Below are positions 19,287 through 27,627 of a DNA stretch of 64,000 bases, piece after piece. Source of the stretch: Pseudomonas sp. N40(2020) (GTDB lineage Bacteria; Pseudomonadota; Gammaproteobacteria; Pseudomonadales; Pseudomonadaceae); the NCBI RefSeq assembly GCF_014472415.1, contig NZ_JACSZV010000003.1:62001-126000 (forward strand), given 5' to 3'. A program made the position numbers and the translations under genes. The notes beneath the pieces were generated by a model, which did no database searches, was not told where the DNA came from, and worked only from the letters and a program-made list of their open reading frames with translations. Each line of letters begins with the position of its first letter. Within the stretch, counting starts at the first letter, position 1.

Positions 19287-20663
19287 ATGCCCGAATCTTC
19301 CATACCCAGCGCCGTTGATGTAGTGACACAACTGGTGACCGGCCCTTCGTTGCGCGAAGTCGCCTCGAAAACGCTGCAACCGGCGCTCAAGACGCTGTAC
19401 CCGACCCTGCACATCGATCCGCAGCAGGCCATGGTGGTGACACCGACGTGGGTCATCGAAGGCGAGCAAGTCGTGCCCGGCCGCGAGCAGATCGAATCTC
19501 TGACCGATGTTCTGGTGCGACTCGCGCTGAGCGGCACCACGGTGACGTACCTCGACGGCGAGCACTTTCTGACCTTGCAGCCCGGCCGGTCGGCAATCCA
19601 GCTGCCAGTGAAGATCGACGCCATCGGCCGCTTGCTCAATGAATTTGCCCCTTTGATGTTCGTCGCCTTCAAAGAACAACATATCGCTTACTGGGGCACC
19701 TTCATCGCCCCGGAGCGGGCGCGCTGGCAGCAAATGTCGGACGCCCTGCGCAACCTGTGGAACGTCGACGCCCGCCCGGGCTGGGATGCCGATCAGCAGG
19801 CCATGGCCCATGCCGTTTTCAAGGTCCCGGACAGGCACCAGCGCCTGGCCGATGACAAATACAAGACCCGCGCCTGCCTGATTGACCTCGACCAGGGTGA
19901 CGGCGACAGCAACGAGCATCTGACCCTGCTGGACAGCGCAGTGCTGATCGGTAGCGTCGATGAGCGCACGATAATCCTGACCTATTCAGTGATCCATGGT
20001 TTCCAGACTTTCGACTCTCTGGATGAACTCGGCGACGCATTGCCGCGCAAATTCTGGCAAAGAGCCTCCAGCACCCCGTTCAAGTGGCGGTTACTGGAAC
20101 CGGAAGGCAATTTTTTCGACCACCAGGCCTGCACACTGATCGCCTTGGAAGGCGACGCCCTCGGGGAGATCAATTTCTTTGAGAGCTCGACGCCCGATCA
20201 GCTCTACCCTCACACCGGCAAACCCCGGCAACCGCCGCCGAACCTCAAGCCCCATATCGATCGTATGCGTCCGATACTGCCAGTCTGGCTGGACGACGCC
20301 GCGCCCGCGGACCAGGCCGCTTACAGTCGTTATCTGTTGGACCTGACGGTGTTGCAGCATTCGAACAAGGGCAAGTCGTTTCAGGAGCAGGTTGCCAGCC
20401 TGCAGACCTTTACTCGCGATGCCCTGAGCCGACAGATGCTCAAGGATCACCCGACAGCAACAGATCTGAAGATCGACAAGATCGAACTCAGCATTGCCAG
20501 CCTGGAGGTGTGGGGCACGTTCGTCCTGCCGGGCAATATTCAGATCAAAAGCCTGTCGCTGATCGAGCTCGCCCTGCAAAACCTCGCGGGCCTGCCACTG
20601 GGCAATAAAACCGTGCGCTACAAGGACGACAGTGCCCTGCCGGACTGGATGACCGTGACGTAA
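19287..20663 (+). CDS. DUF6543 dermonecrotic toxin-like protein, N-terminal fragment
   Basis: This 458-codon ORF is the 5' part of a gene that continues in the same frame after one TAA (20661-20663). The deduced sequence matches the long Pseudomonas proteins with the dermonecrotic toxin domain (DUF6543): PTWVIEGEQVVPGREQIESLTDVLVRLAL, then segments such as TYSVIHGFQTFDSLDELGDALP and a linker ending in LPDWMTVT. There is no signal peptide. AGGA precedes the ATG at 19287. As it stands, translation would give a truncated product lacking about 1,070 residues. The family function is not established; toxin-like roles are inferred from the domain name only. Confidence 0.75.
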   Translation: MPESSIPSAVDVVTQLVTGPSLREVASKTLQPALKTLYPTLHIDPQQAMVVTPTWVIEGEQVVPGREQIESLTDVLVRLALSGTTVTYLDGEHFLTLQPGRSAIQLPVKIDAIGRLLNEFAPLMFVAFKEQHIAYWGTFIAPERARWQQMSDALRNLWNVDARPGWDADQQAMAHAVFKVPDRHQRLADDKYKTRACLIDLDQGDGDSNEHLTLLDSAVLIGSVDERTIILTYSVIHGFQTFDSLDELGDALPRKFWQRASSTPFKWRLLEPEGNFFDHQACTLIALEGDALGEINFFESSTPDQLYPHTGKPRQPPPNLKPHIDRMRPILPVWLDDAAPADQAAYSRYLLDLTVLQHSNKGKSFQEQVASLQTFTRDALSRQMLKDHPTATDLKIDKIELSIASLEVWGTFVLPGNIQIKSLSLIELALQNLAGLPLGNKTVRYKDDSALPDWMTVT

Positions 20664-23600
20664 CTCGAACAACTGGTCAGCAGCGTCGATATTGGCAAAA
20701 CCTACCCCGCACATTTGAAAAAGCTGCTGGTGGACGATGCGGTGCACGCGGCGGCCTTGCAGAGGTTGTACACCCACCAGTTATCCCTCGAGCTGCCGCT
20801 TCTGGCGTTGCAACACAAGATCCGTGGCAATGCCGGTATCAACGAACTCGGTTACCGGTATGTGGTTGCCGCCCTGAACAGCCGTGCCGAGGCGCGTCAG
20901 GTCGATGGGCAGGAGATCGTCATCCGGCCGCTTGCGTTCGCTGCCCACCGCAGCGGTTCAGAGACCGACACCGTGACCAACATGTACGTCATCGGCCCGC
21001 GCGACGCGGACAAAGGCCCCTGCGTGCTTTATAGACCGCTGTTCCAAATGGCACTGATTCAGTACCCCAGCCACGCCAACCTGCTGTATGCGATCCAGCA
21101 TTCCCGGCAACTGCGTGAATCGGTTCTGGCCTGGTTGCCGGACGATGTGCGATTCAACTACAGCCAGTTCGTGTTCACCGCCAAACTGCCGTCGGTGTGG
21201 ACGATTCCGCAACTGTTGGTCAACCCGCTCACCGCCCTCGACATGTCCGGCCCTGTCACACTCGGCACTGCAGTGATCGAAGGCGATATCCTGGCGACAC
21301 TGCACACCTCCAACGTTCAGGCAGTCATCACCCAGGCCGATCGCCAGTCCGTCTCCAATGCTGAAGCACGCTGGGCCAGCCTCAAGCGCGGCGGCTGGAT
21401 GCTATTCAATGCGGCATTACCGTTTCTGGGCCGCAGTGTTGGTACGGCGGCATGGATATGGCAAATCATGGACGACTTGCAGGAGATCAGCGACGTCGCC
21501 AATCAAGAGTCCGGCAAGGTTGCCTGGACGGCGGTGGCGGATATTTTCCTTGCGCTGGGCATGGTGCTCGCTCATCGCGCAGCGGTCGGTGACAGGGCGC
21601 CAGCCGAATCGATTGATGTGCTACCCGAGGACGAGCCGCCAGCAACAACCCCACAACCCGCAAAGATCAAACCGCTTCAATTGCCCGATATCTCCACCAC
21701 CGAGTTACCCGCCACTCACGAGTCCTCCGTCAACGCTGTCGCCGCGCTGCTGCGCTCACCCGTTGTGCTCGAATCTCTGCTCGACGGTTTCAATCTCACC
21801 AAACCCGAAGGGCTCGGTGAGGCGGCCAGTACAGGTCAGCATCAGCACCTCTTTGCACAAAAGGGCAAATGGTATGCCCCCGTTGGCAAACGCTGGTTTG
21901 AAGTGGCGATCAATGACAACGACGACGTGCAGATCATCGACTCGCGCCAGCAGCCAACACGCAGCGGACCATTGCTCAGCCGGGTTGGTGATAGATGGGT
22001 AGTCGATGTGCGTTTGCGCCTGCGCGGAGGCGGACTGCGCAATCGCCGCAAGGAAGCCAAGAGCAAAAGCGACAAGCAAGCCAAAAAACTGAAAGCCGAC
22101 CTCGAGGCCTTCGACCTGACCATGGGGAATAAGCAAACCCGACTCGACGAAGCCCACAATGCAATGCTCGATGCCCAGCCGGAAAGTCTCGAGGCGGCAC
22201 GCCAAGAGTATCTGGATACCCTCGATTCGCAACGCAAGGAATACGACGCGAACATCGAGAAAATCAAGGCATTGAACCTCGCACAAAGCATTCCCAACTA
22301 CCGCACCACCATGATCCAGCGCCTGGAAATGCAGTTGTTTCTCGGCCAGGAGTGGCTCAGTCAGCATGACATCAACTATAAAACCAATGTGGCTGCGACA
22401 AGGGCAATGATTGCTGACACCCATGTTGAACAGCAGATCTTTGCCCAGGCCTGTGAACGTATGACCGATCAGACCCAGAGCATCATCGAAAAGATCGAGT
22501 CCGCCCAGAGCCGCTTCCAGGAACTCGAACTGCTCGGCAAAGACGCCGTGGAAACACTTGCCCTGTATCGAAGGGCACTGCCGACTTACGATCTGAATGA
22601 CCTCAAGCTGCTACAGATCAGCCTCGGACAGGAGATCTGCCTCAAACCCGGAGAAACAGCGGCCCGTGCAGATGCCTTCCAGACACTGGAAACGCTCATC
22701 GAAGATGCTGCGCTGAATATTCAGAGTTCGCTGAATCTGACCGCCGACGAAGGCCTCAGCAACCTGCGTGAACGGATCGATGCCTTGAGCAATGTCTCGG
22801 AGCAGTTTGCCGCCGTGGACCAGCGCTTTGCCGACTTCGCCGCAGAATTTCCCGATCAGATTCAGACGGCTCGACTGGGGCATCTACGCACTCGAGTGAT
22901 CGAGTTCAAGGCACGGACGGATGTACGGCTGGCCGACCTGTTGCGTAACAAACATTTACTCGAACCTGTACCCGGCCCATCGAGACCACCTTCCGCCGCG
23001 ACATCCACGCGAAAAATCATCAAGACCAAATTCAAGGGCACGCTGGTCGGCGAGCGGAAAAAAAGCATTGATGGTCAAGACACCGATCTGGTGGAAGTAC
23101 GAAGCGAACTGACCGGCGTGATCGCGACGTTTCATGAGAAGTCGCCCGGGGAATGGGTCGAACACGGCACGACACCAGTGCCACCTGCCGTGGCCAGGCC
23201 GAATCTTAAAAAAAGCATTGAGGCGGGGCAGGCCTTGATCGATGGCCTGCCTGCGTTCGAACAGCGTACCGAGGCTCGCATCAAACGCGGTCAACGAATC
23301 CCGGTCGAGATTGAGGAGGAATACCATAATCACGCGGCCCGTTTGCGCAAGGCAAACGCAGCGATCGATGAGGCATTGACGGCGAGCAATCTCACCGCCG
23401 GCTCGTCACCCGGGACGGAAGCCCTGGGTCACGCCCTCAGCGATGCCGCGACCCGCCTTTACGAAACAGGCACCCGGACTCGCATCAAAATGATCAAACA
23501 ACAACCACCCACGGCAGCAGGTGTTGAGTGGCTGAAAAGCAAAGGTGAAGTAAGCATCTCTAAAACCGTTACTCGGCGCAGACTCAAAAGTCGCGCCGAT

Positions 23601-23882
23601 GATTTTCTCGACGAATACGAAGTGCGCGATATCAAAACCAAAAAGGTGTTGTGTTACGCGCACTTTCACTACACCAGCATCAGCGCCCCGGACGTTCCGT
23701 TCGAAGCCGGACATATGAAAACCGTCGCACAACGCCGCCTCGGTGGCGCCTACGAACTGCGCGGCCTCAACAATCAGCAAGTGATTGAAATTCATCGCAG
23801 CGAAATTCTTTCAAGTCAGTTGGCCGAGACTGTGTTCTTCACGCCCGCCAAGCCTGTTGTAACCGAGCCAGCGCCGCTTTGA
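20664..23882 (+). pseudogene. DUF6543 dermonecrotic toxin-like protein, C-terminal part after in-frame stop
   Basis: The frame continues without shift from the TAA at 20661 for 1,072 codons. It contains LDIGKTYPAHL-like family sequence directly after the stop (LEQLVSSVDIGKTYPAHLKKLL), a hydrophobic pair of helices (GGWMLFNAALPFLGRSVGTAAWIWQIM and WTAVADIFLALGMVLAHRAAV) and a long coiled coil rich in K, E, D and R (codons about 455-560). The C-terminal domain includes DEYEVRDIKTKKVLCYAHFHYT. No ribosome binding site or good start lies just after the stop, so the part is probably untranslated unless the TAA is misread or is a sequencing error. Coding character is intact throughout, so the stop is recent. 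The end overlaps the convergent MocR gene by 44 bp. Confidence 0.7.
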
Positions 23883-25392
23883 TCGCCGGCTCCGGCACAG
23901 CGGCAAAGCCCAGAACCAGACCGGCGCGCTGCTCAGGGGCGGTCAGGGAATCGGGAAGCCAGTAATGGCTCAGGCCGTTGATTTCCACATCGACGGCGGC
24001 GGCTTGCTCGATCAACTGCTGCTCGCGCTCGATGCTGTCCACAGCCACCGTCAGGTGCAACCCGGCAGACACCGCCGGCAGCTTGCCGACACCGGCGATG
24101 GCCGTCGGCCAACCGTCGAGCAGGGTATTGCGACGACTCAGCGCGGCCCGGCGCATCCGGCGGATATGCCGCTGGAAATGCCCGGCCGCCATAAATTCGG
24201 CCATCACCGCTTGCGTGCTCACCTCGGAATGCCGGACGTCCACCGCCCGGCGTTGCGAAAACGCTTCCACCAGCCCCGGTGGCAGCACCAGATAACCGAG
24301 GCGCAACGCCGGGAACGCGACTTTGCCAAAGGTGCCGACATACAACACGCGCCCCTGACGATCGAGCGCCGCCAACGGAGCCAATGGCGCGCCGGTGTAG
24401 CGGTACTCGCCGTCGTAGTCATCCTCGATGATCCAGCCTTGGGTGCGTTCGGCCCAGGCCAGCAGCTCAAGACGCCGCGCAAGGCTCATCACCACGCCCG
24501 TCGGGTATTGATGGGACGGCGTTACATAAGCCACGCGGCAATCAGTGGCCGCCGACAATGCCGAGCAATCCATACCCTCTTCATCCACAGCAATCCCGCG
24601 CAAGCGGCCACCCGCCACAGCGAACGCATGACCGGCCGCGCGGTACCCCGGATTTTCGATGCCAACACCGTCGCCCGGCTCCACCAGCAGCTGTGCACAA
24701 AGGCTAATGCCTTGCTGCGCGCCACTGGTGATCACAATTTGCTCAGCCGAGCACTGCATGCCGCGCGAACTGCGCAAATAAGCGGCGATCAGCCCGCGCA
24801 GGCGCGCGTCGCCAGCCGGGTCGCCGTAACAGAGCTGCTGAAGATCCGGTTTACGCCAGAAAGCCGCGTTGAGCTTGGCCCAGACGTCAAACGGGAACAG
24901 ATCGAAGGCCGGCACACCGACGCGAAATGCCCGTGGCGGACCACTGGGAGGTTTGGATAAATGGTTGTTTTTCACCCGACTCAGCGGATCGTTGTGGATA
25001 ACTTTACTGGATGGATCAACAGGCAAATCCAGCCAATTTGTGGATAAGGTTGTGGGTAAGCCTGTTGAAAACCCTGTGGATATTTTTGTGGATAGTTTTT
25101 TCGCCGAGAGTTGTTCACCGGGCAATTGCGCCACGTAAGTGCCATCGCCCACCCGCCCCTCAATGAAGCCTTCGGCGTAGAGCTGATCGTAAGCGCGAAC
25201 CACGCTGTTGCGTGAAATCGCCAGTGCCGCCGCCAGATCACGGCTGGCCGGCAGCCGCGTGCCACTGCTCAATCGACCGTCGAGTACGCGCAGGCGCAAC
25301 GCTTGATAGAGCTGGCGGCTCAAGCCCTGGCGACGGTCGAGTTCAATACCGGCCGGGTTGAAGGAAAGCGACAGCGTGCTCGAATCGGGCAT
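23839..25392 (-). CDS. MocR-type regulator: GntR HTH fused to aminotransferase domain
   Basis: The 517-residue protein has an N-terminal GntR winged HTH (SRQLYQALRLRVLDGRLSSGTRLPASRDLAAALAISRNSVVRAYDQLYAEGF) and a C-terminal fold-type I aminotransferase domain with GAQQGISL, YVTPSHQYPTG, the DDYDGEYRYT segment and the PLP-lysine region VGTFGKVAFPALRLGYLVLP. The linker (about residues 100-150) is unusual: it is rich in L-S-T repeats encoded by TTATCCACA-like nonamers. It is divergent from the paiB-GNAT-GNAT operon and may control it. The PLP domain acts as a sensor in this family. Confidence 0.92.
   Translation of the reverse strand: MPDSSTLSLSFNPAGIELDRRQGLSRQLYQALRLRVLDGRLSSGTRLPASRDLAAALAISRNSVVRAYDQLYAEGFIEGRVGDGTYVAQLPGEQLSAKKLSTKISTGFSTGLPTTLSTNWLDLPVDPSSKVIHNDPLSRVKNNHLSKPPSGPPRAFRVGVPAFDLFPFDVWAKLNAAFWRKPDLQQLCYGDPAGDARLRGLIAAYLRSSRGMQCSAEQIVITSGAQQGISLCAQLLVEPGDGVGIENPGYRAAGHAFAVAGGRLRGIAVDEEGMDCSALSAATDCRVAYVTPSHQYPTGVVMSLARRLELLAWAERTQGWIIEDDYDGEYRYTGAPLAPLAALDRQGRVLYVGTFGKVAFPALRLGYLVLPPGLVEAFSQRRAVDVRHSEVSTQAVMAEFMAAGHFQRHIRRMRRAALSRRNTLLDGWPTAIAGVGKLPAVSAGLHLTVAVDSIEREQQLIEQAAAVDVEINGLSHYWLPDSLTAPEQRAGLVLGFAAVPEPAIKAALARLQQAWRA
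24952..25095. repeat. Cluster of DnaA-box-like nonamers inside the MocR linker
   Basis: In plus-strand reading, TGTGGATAA occurs perfectly at 24993-25001 and 25039-25047. One-mismatch forms are at 24952-24960 (TTTGGATAA), 25051-25059 (TGTGGGTAA), 25075-25083 (TGTGGATAT) and 25087-25095 (TGTGGATAG). The last four start 12, 24 and 12 bp apart. All six have the same orientation. Confidence 0.85.
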
Positions 25393-25399
25393 GGCAATG

Positions 25400-25442
25400 G
25401 ACCTATGAAATTGGTCATCAATGGCTCTTACAACAGACCAAT
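25400..25442. promoter_or_regulatory. GACCAAT half-sites between MocR gene and paiB
   Basis: ATTGGTC at 25410-25416 faces GACCAAT at 25436-25442, and a weaker GACCTAT lies at 25400-25406. A possible -10 (TACGAT) for paiB lies at 25452-25457. Mixed direct and inverted half-sites next to a MocR gene are typical of MocR operators. Confidence 0.45.
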
Positions 25443-25484
25443 AGCCTGCCTACGATGCTGGCATTCGCCAAGGAAAATATCTCC

Positions 25485-26108
25485 ATGTACACGCCACGCG
25501 CCTTTGCCATCGACGAGTTGTCGCAGCTCCACGAACTGATCCTCGCCACCCGCCTCGCCATTCTGGTGACCCACGGCGAAAACGGTCTGCAAGCCAGCCA
25601 TGTGCCGGTGCTGCTGCATTGCGAGCAAGGCGAGAACGGCACGCTCTACGGGCACCTGGCCAAGGCCAATCCGCAGTGGAAAGACCTGCGCGACGGCGCC
25701 GAAGCGATGCTGATCTTTGCCGGCCCGGACGCCTACGTCAGCCCGGGCTTTTACCCAAGCAAAGCCGAACACGGCAAAGTGGTGCCGACCTGGAACTACG
25801 TCGCCGTCCACGCCTATGGCCACGCCGAAACCTTCAGTGATGGCGGACGCCTGCTCGACATCGTCAGCACCCTCACCGACCGCCATGAAGCCGGCCGCGC
25901 GCAACCATGGAAGGTCGACGACGCCCCCGCCGATTACATCGACGGCATGCTCAAGGCCATCGTCGGTTTCGCCATTCCCATCGACCGTCTCGAAGGCAAG
26001 CGCAAGCTCAGCCAGAACCGCAGCCCCGAGGACATTGCCGGTGTGCGCGAAGGGCTCGCGGCCAGCCCCGAGGTCAACGACCAAACCCTCGCCCAATTGA
26101 TGCGTTAA
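25485..26108 (+). CDS. FMN-binding PaiB-like protein
   Basis: The 207-residue protein matches the PaiB family (FMN-binding split-barrel, described as negative transcriptional regulators in Bacillus). It opens with MYTPRAFAIDELSQLHELI and contains FYPSKAEHGKVVPTWNYVAVHAYG, the family hallmark, and the C-terminal KLSQNRSPEDIAGVREGL. AAGGAAAA precedes the ATG at 25485. It begins an operon with two acetyltransferase genes at 9 and 12 bp spacing; paiA/paiB of Bacillus also pair PaiB with a GNAT acetyltransferase. Confidence 0.88.
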   Translation: MYTPRAFAIDELSQLHELILATRLAILVTHGENGLQASHVPVLLHCEQGENGTLYGHLAKANPQWKDLRDGAEAMLIFAGPDAYVSPGFYPSKAEHGKVVPTWNYVAVHAYGHAETFSDGGRLLDIVSTLTDRHEAGRAQPWKVDDAPADYIDGMLKAIVGFAIPIDRLEGKRKLSQNRSPEDIAGVREGLAASPEVNDQTLAQLMR

Positions 26109-26117
26109 GGAAAACAC

Positions 26118-26564
26118 ATGAGTCAGATCGATATCCGCCCAGTTACCGCCGGCGACCACGCTGCCTGGCTGCCGCTGTGGCAGGCTTACCTGGCCTTCTA
26201 CAAAGGCGAACTGCCGGACGCCGTCACGCACAGCACCTGGCAGCGCTTTCTCGAGCCGAGCGAGCCGACTCATGCCGCGCTCGCCTGGGCTGACGGCAAA
26301 GCGGTGGGCATGGTGCATTACATCTACCATCGCTCGAACTGGAGCATCGAAAACTCCTGCTACCTGCAAGACTTGCTGGTCGAGGAACACACTCGCGGCA
26401 GCGGCGTCGGTCGCCTGCTGATCGAACACGTCTACGCCACGGCCAAGGCCGACGGTTGCTGCAAAGTCCATTGGCTGACCCACGAAACCAACGCCACCGC
26501 GATCCAGCTCTACGAGCGCATCGCCGAGCGCCCGGGGTTCATCCAGTTTCGCAAAGCCCTTTAA
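26118..26564 (+). CDS. GNAT N-acetyltransferase
   Basis: The 148-residue GNAT-fold protein has the acetyl-CoA-binding motif A in LQDLLVEEHTRGSGVGRLLIEHVYATAKADG (about residues 80-112), with R/Q-x-x-G-x-G/A as RGSGVG. It is second in the paiB operon. The acceptor is not identifiable; spermidine (as for Bacillus PaiA) is one possibility suggested only by the neighbour. Confidence 0.87.
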   Translation: MSQIDIRPVTAGDHAAWLPLWQAYLAFYKGELPDAVTHSTWQRFLEPSEPTHAALAWADGKAVGMVHYIYHRSNWSIENSCYLQDLLVEEHTRGSGVGRLLIEHVYATAKADGCCKVHWLTHETNATAIQLYERIAERPGFIQFRKAL

Positions 26565-26576
26565 GGAGAGACGCTC

Positions 26577-27248
26577 ATGACTGCTTCACTTGCCGACTGG
26601 AAAGGCGTCCCCGCCCCGACCACCAAACTGCTCGAAGGTCGCTTCATCCGCCTGGAAAGACTCGACCCGGCGCGCCACGCCGACGAGCTGTTCAACGCCC
26701 TGCAAGGCGCCGGTGCCGACCCGAAACTCTGGGATTACTTGCCCTACGGCCCGTTCCCGGAGCGCAGCGTGTTCAATGCCTGGCTGAACAATCACGCGGC
26801 CAGCAGCGATCCGTATTTCTTCAGCGTCATCGACCGCGCGACAAATCAGGTGCAAGGCATCCTCAGCCTGATGTCGATCGTTCCGGCTCAGGGCCGCATC
26901 GAAATCGGTCACGTCACCTTCGGCGCACCGATGCAGCGCTCGCCGAAAAGCACCGAGGCGGTTTACCTGCTGGCCAAATATTCCTTTGCGCTGGGCTACC
27001 GGCGCCTCGAATGGAAATGCAATAACGGCAACGCCCGTTCCAAATACGCGGCCGAGCGTTTGGGCTTCAGCTTCGAAGGCGTGTTCCGCCAGCACATGGT
27101 GGTCAAGGGTCAGAACCGCGACACCGCGTGGTACTCGATTCTGGATGGTGAGTGGCCGGCGATTGCGGCGGGGTTTGAGCGCTGGCTGTCGGATGAAAAC
27201 CAGACGCCTGATGGGCAGGTGAAGGGGTTGGTCGAGTGCCGTTCTTAA
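26577..27248 (+). CDS. GNAT acetyltransferase, RimJ/RimL-like
   Basis: The 223-residue protein belongs to the RimJ/RimL type of GNAT: GRFIRLERLDPARHADELFNAL at the start, IEIGHVTFGAPMQRSPKSTEAVYLLAKYSFALGYRRLEWKCNNGNARSKYAAERLGFSFEGVFRQHMVVKGQNRDTAWYSIL towards the end. AAGGAGAG precedes the ATG. It is the last gene of the paiB operon. The substrate is unknown. Confidence 0.87.
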   Translation: MTASLADWKGVPAPTTKLLEGRFIRLERLDPARHADELFNALQGAGADPKLWDYLPYGPFPERSVFNAWLNNHAASSDPYFFSVIDRATNQVQGILSLMSIVPAQGRIEIGHVTFGAPMQRSPKSTEAVYLLAKYSFALGYRRLEWKCNNGNARSKYAAERLGFSFEGVFRQHMVVKGQNRDTAWYSILDGEWPAIAAGFERWLSDENQTPDGQVKGLVECRS

Positions 27249-27260
27249 CCTTTTAAAAGC

Positions 27261-27343
27261 AAAAGATCGTCCGAACGCGGCCCGAGCCTTCGGCAGCTCC
27301 TACACAAGGCAAATGTAGGAGCAGCCGCAGGCGGCGATCTTTT
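27261..27343. repeat. Degenerate REPIN-like repeat with inserted bases
   Basis: The right arm (27315-27343) follows the GATCGCAGCC family with two changes. The left arm is split by about 15 extra bases (27270-27284) between GATCG and AGCCTTCGGCAGC. It is the only broken member of the family in the window. Confidence 0.6.
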
Positions 27344-27348
27344 GATCT

Positions 27349-27627
27349 TTAACTGATATCTCGCCGAATCCGCACAACGCCCATCTTCATCCCAAACGGA
27401 CGAAACACGGCGTTCAGCGACTTCAGCGTCTGATTACCTTCACCATGTTCGATGTGCACCAAGGTACGAACCGAAATTTTGCACATTTTCGCGAATTGGG
27501 TCTGATGCAAACCCGTCACTTCAATACGCAAGCGGCGAACGGCTTCACCGATCTCAAGCGTTTCCTGCGCCAGCCCCTCTTTTATGTTTTCAATAAGCAC
27601 AGTGCGTTCGGCAACGGTCAGGCTCAT
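27349..27627 (-). CDS. HipB-like HTH antitoxin/regulator
   Basis: The 92-residue protein has a HTH of the Xre type in its middle (HQTQFAKMCKISVRTLVHIEHGEGNQTLKSLNAVFRPFG, about residues 42-80), which resembles HipB. The ATG at 27627 overlaps the hipA stop as ATGA, so the two are translationally coupled. It would bind the HipA-like kinase and the upstream operators. The order (toxin gene first, antitoxin second) is the reverse of E. coli hipBA. Confidence 0.85.
   Translation of the reverse strand: MSLTVAERTVLIENIKEGLAQETLEIGEAVRRLRIEVTGLHQTQFAKMCKISVRTLVHIEHGEGNQTLKSLNAVFRPFGMKMGVVRIRRDIS

Noticed and set aside
20664..20714. A frameshift in the DUF6543 gene
   Set aside because: The frame before and after is identical; only one in-frame stop codon separates the two parts.
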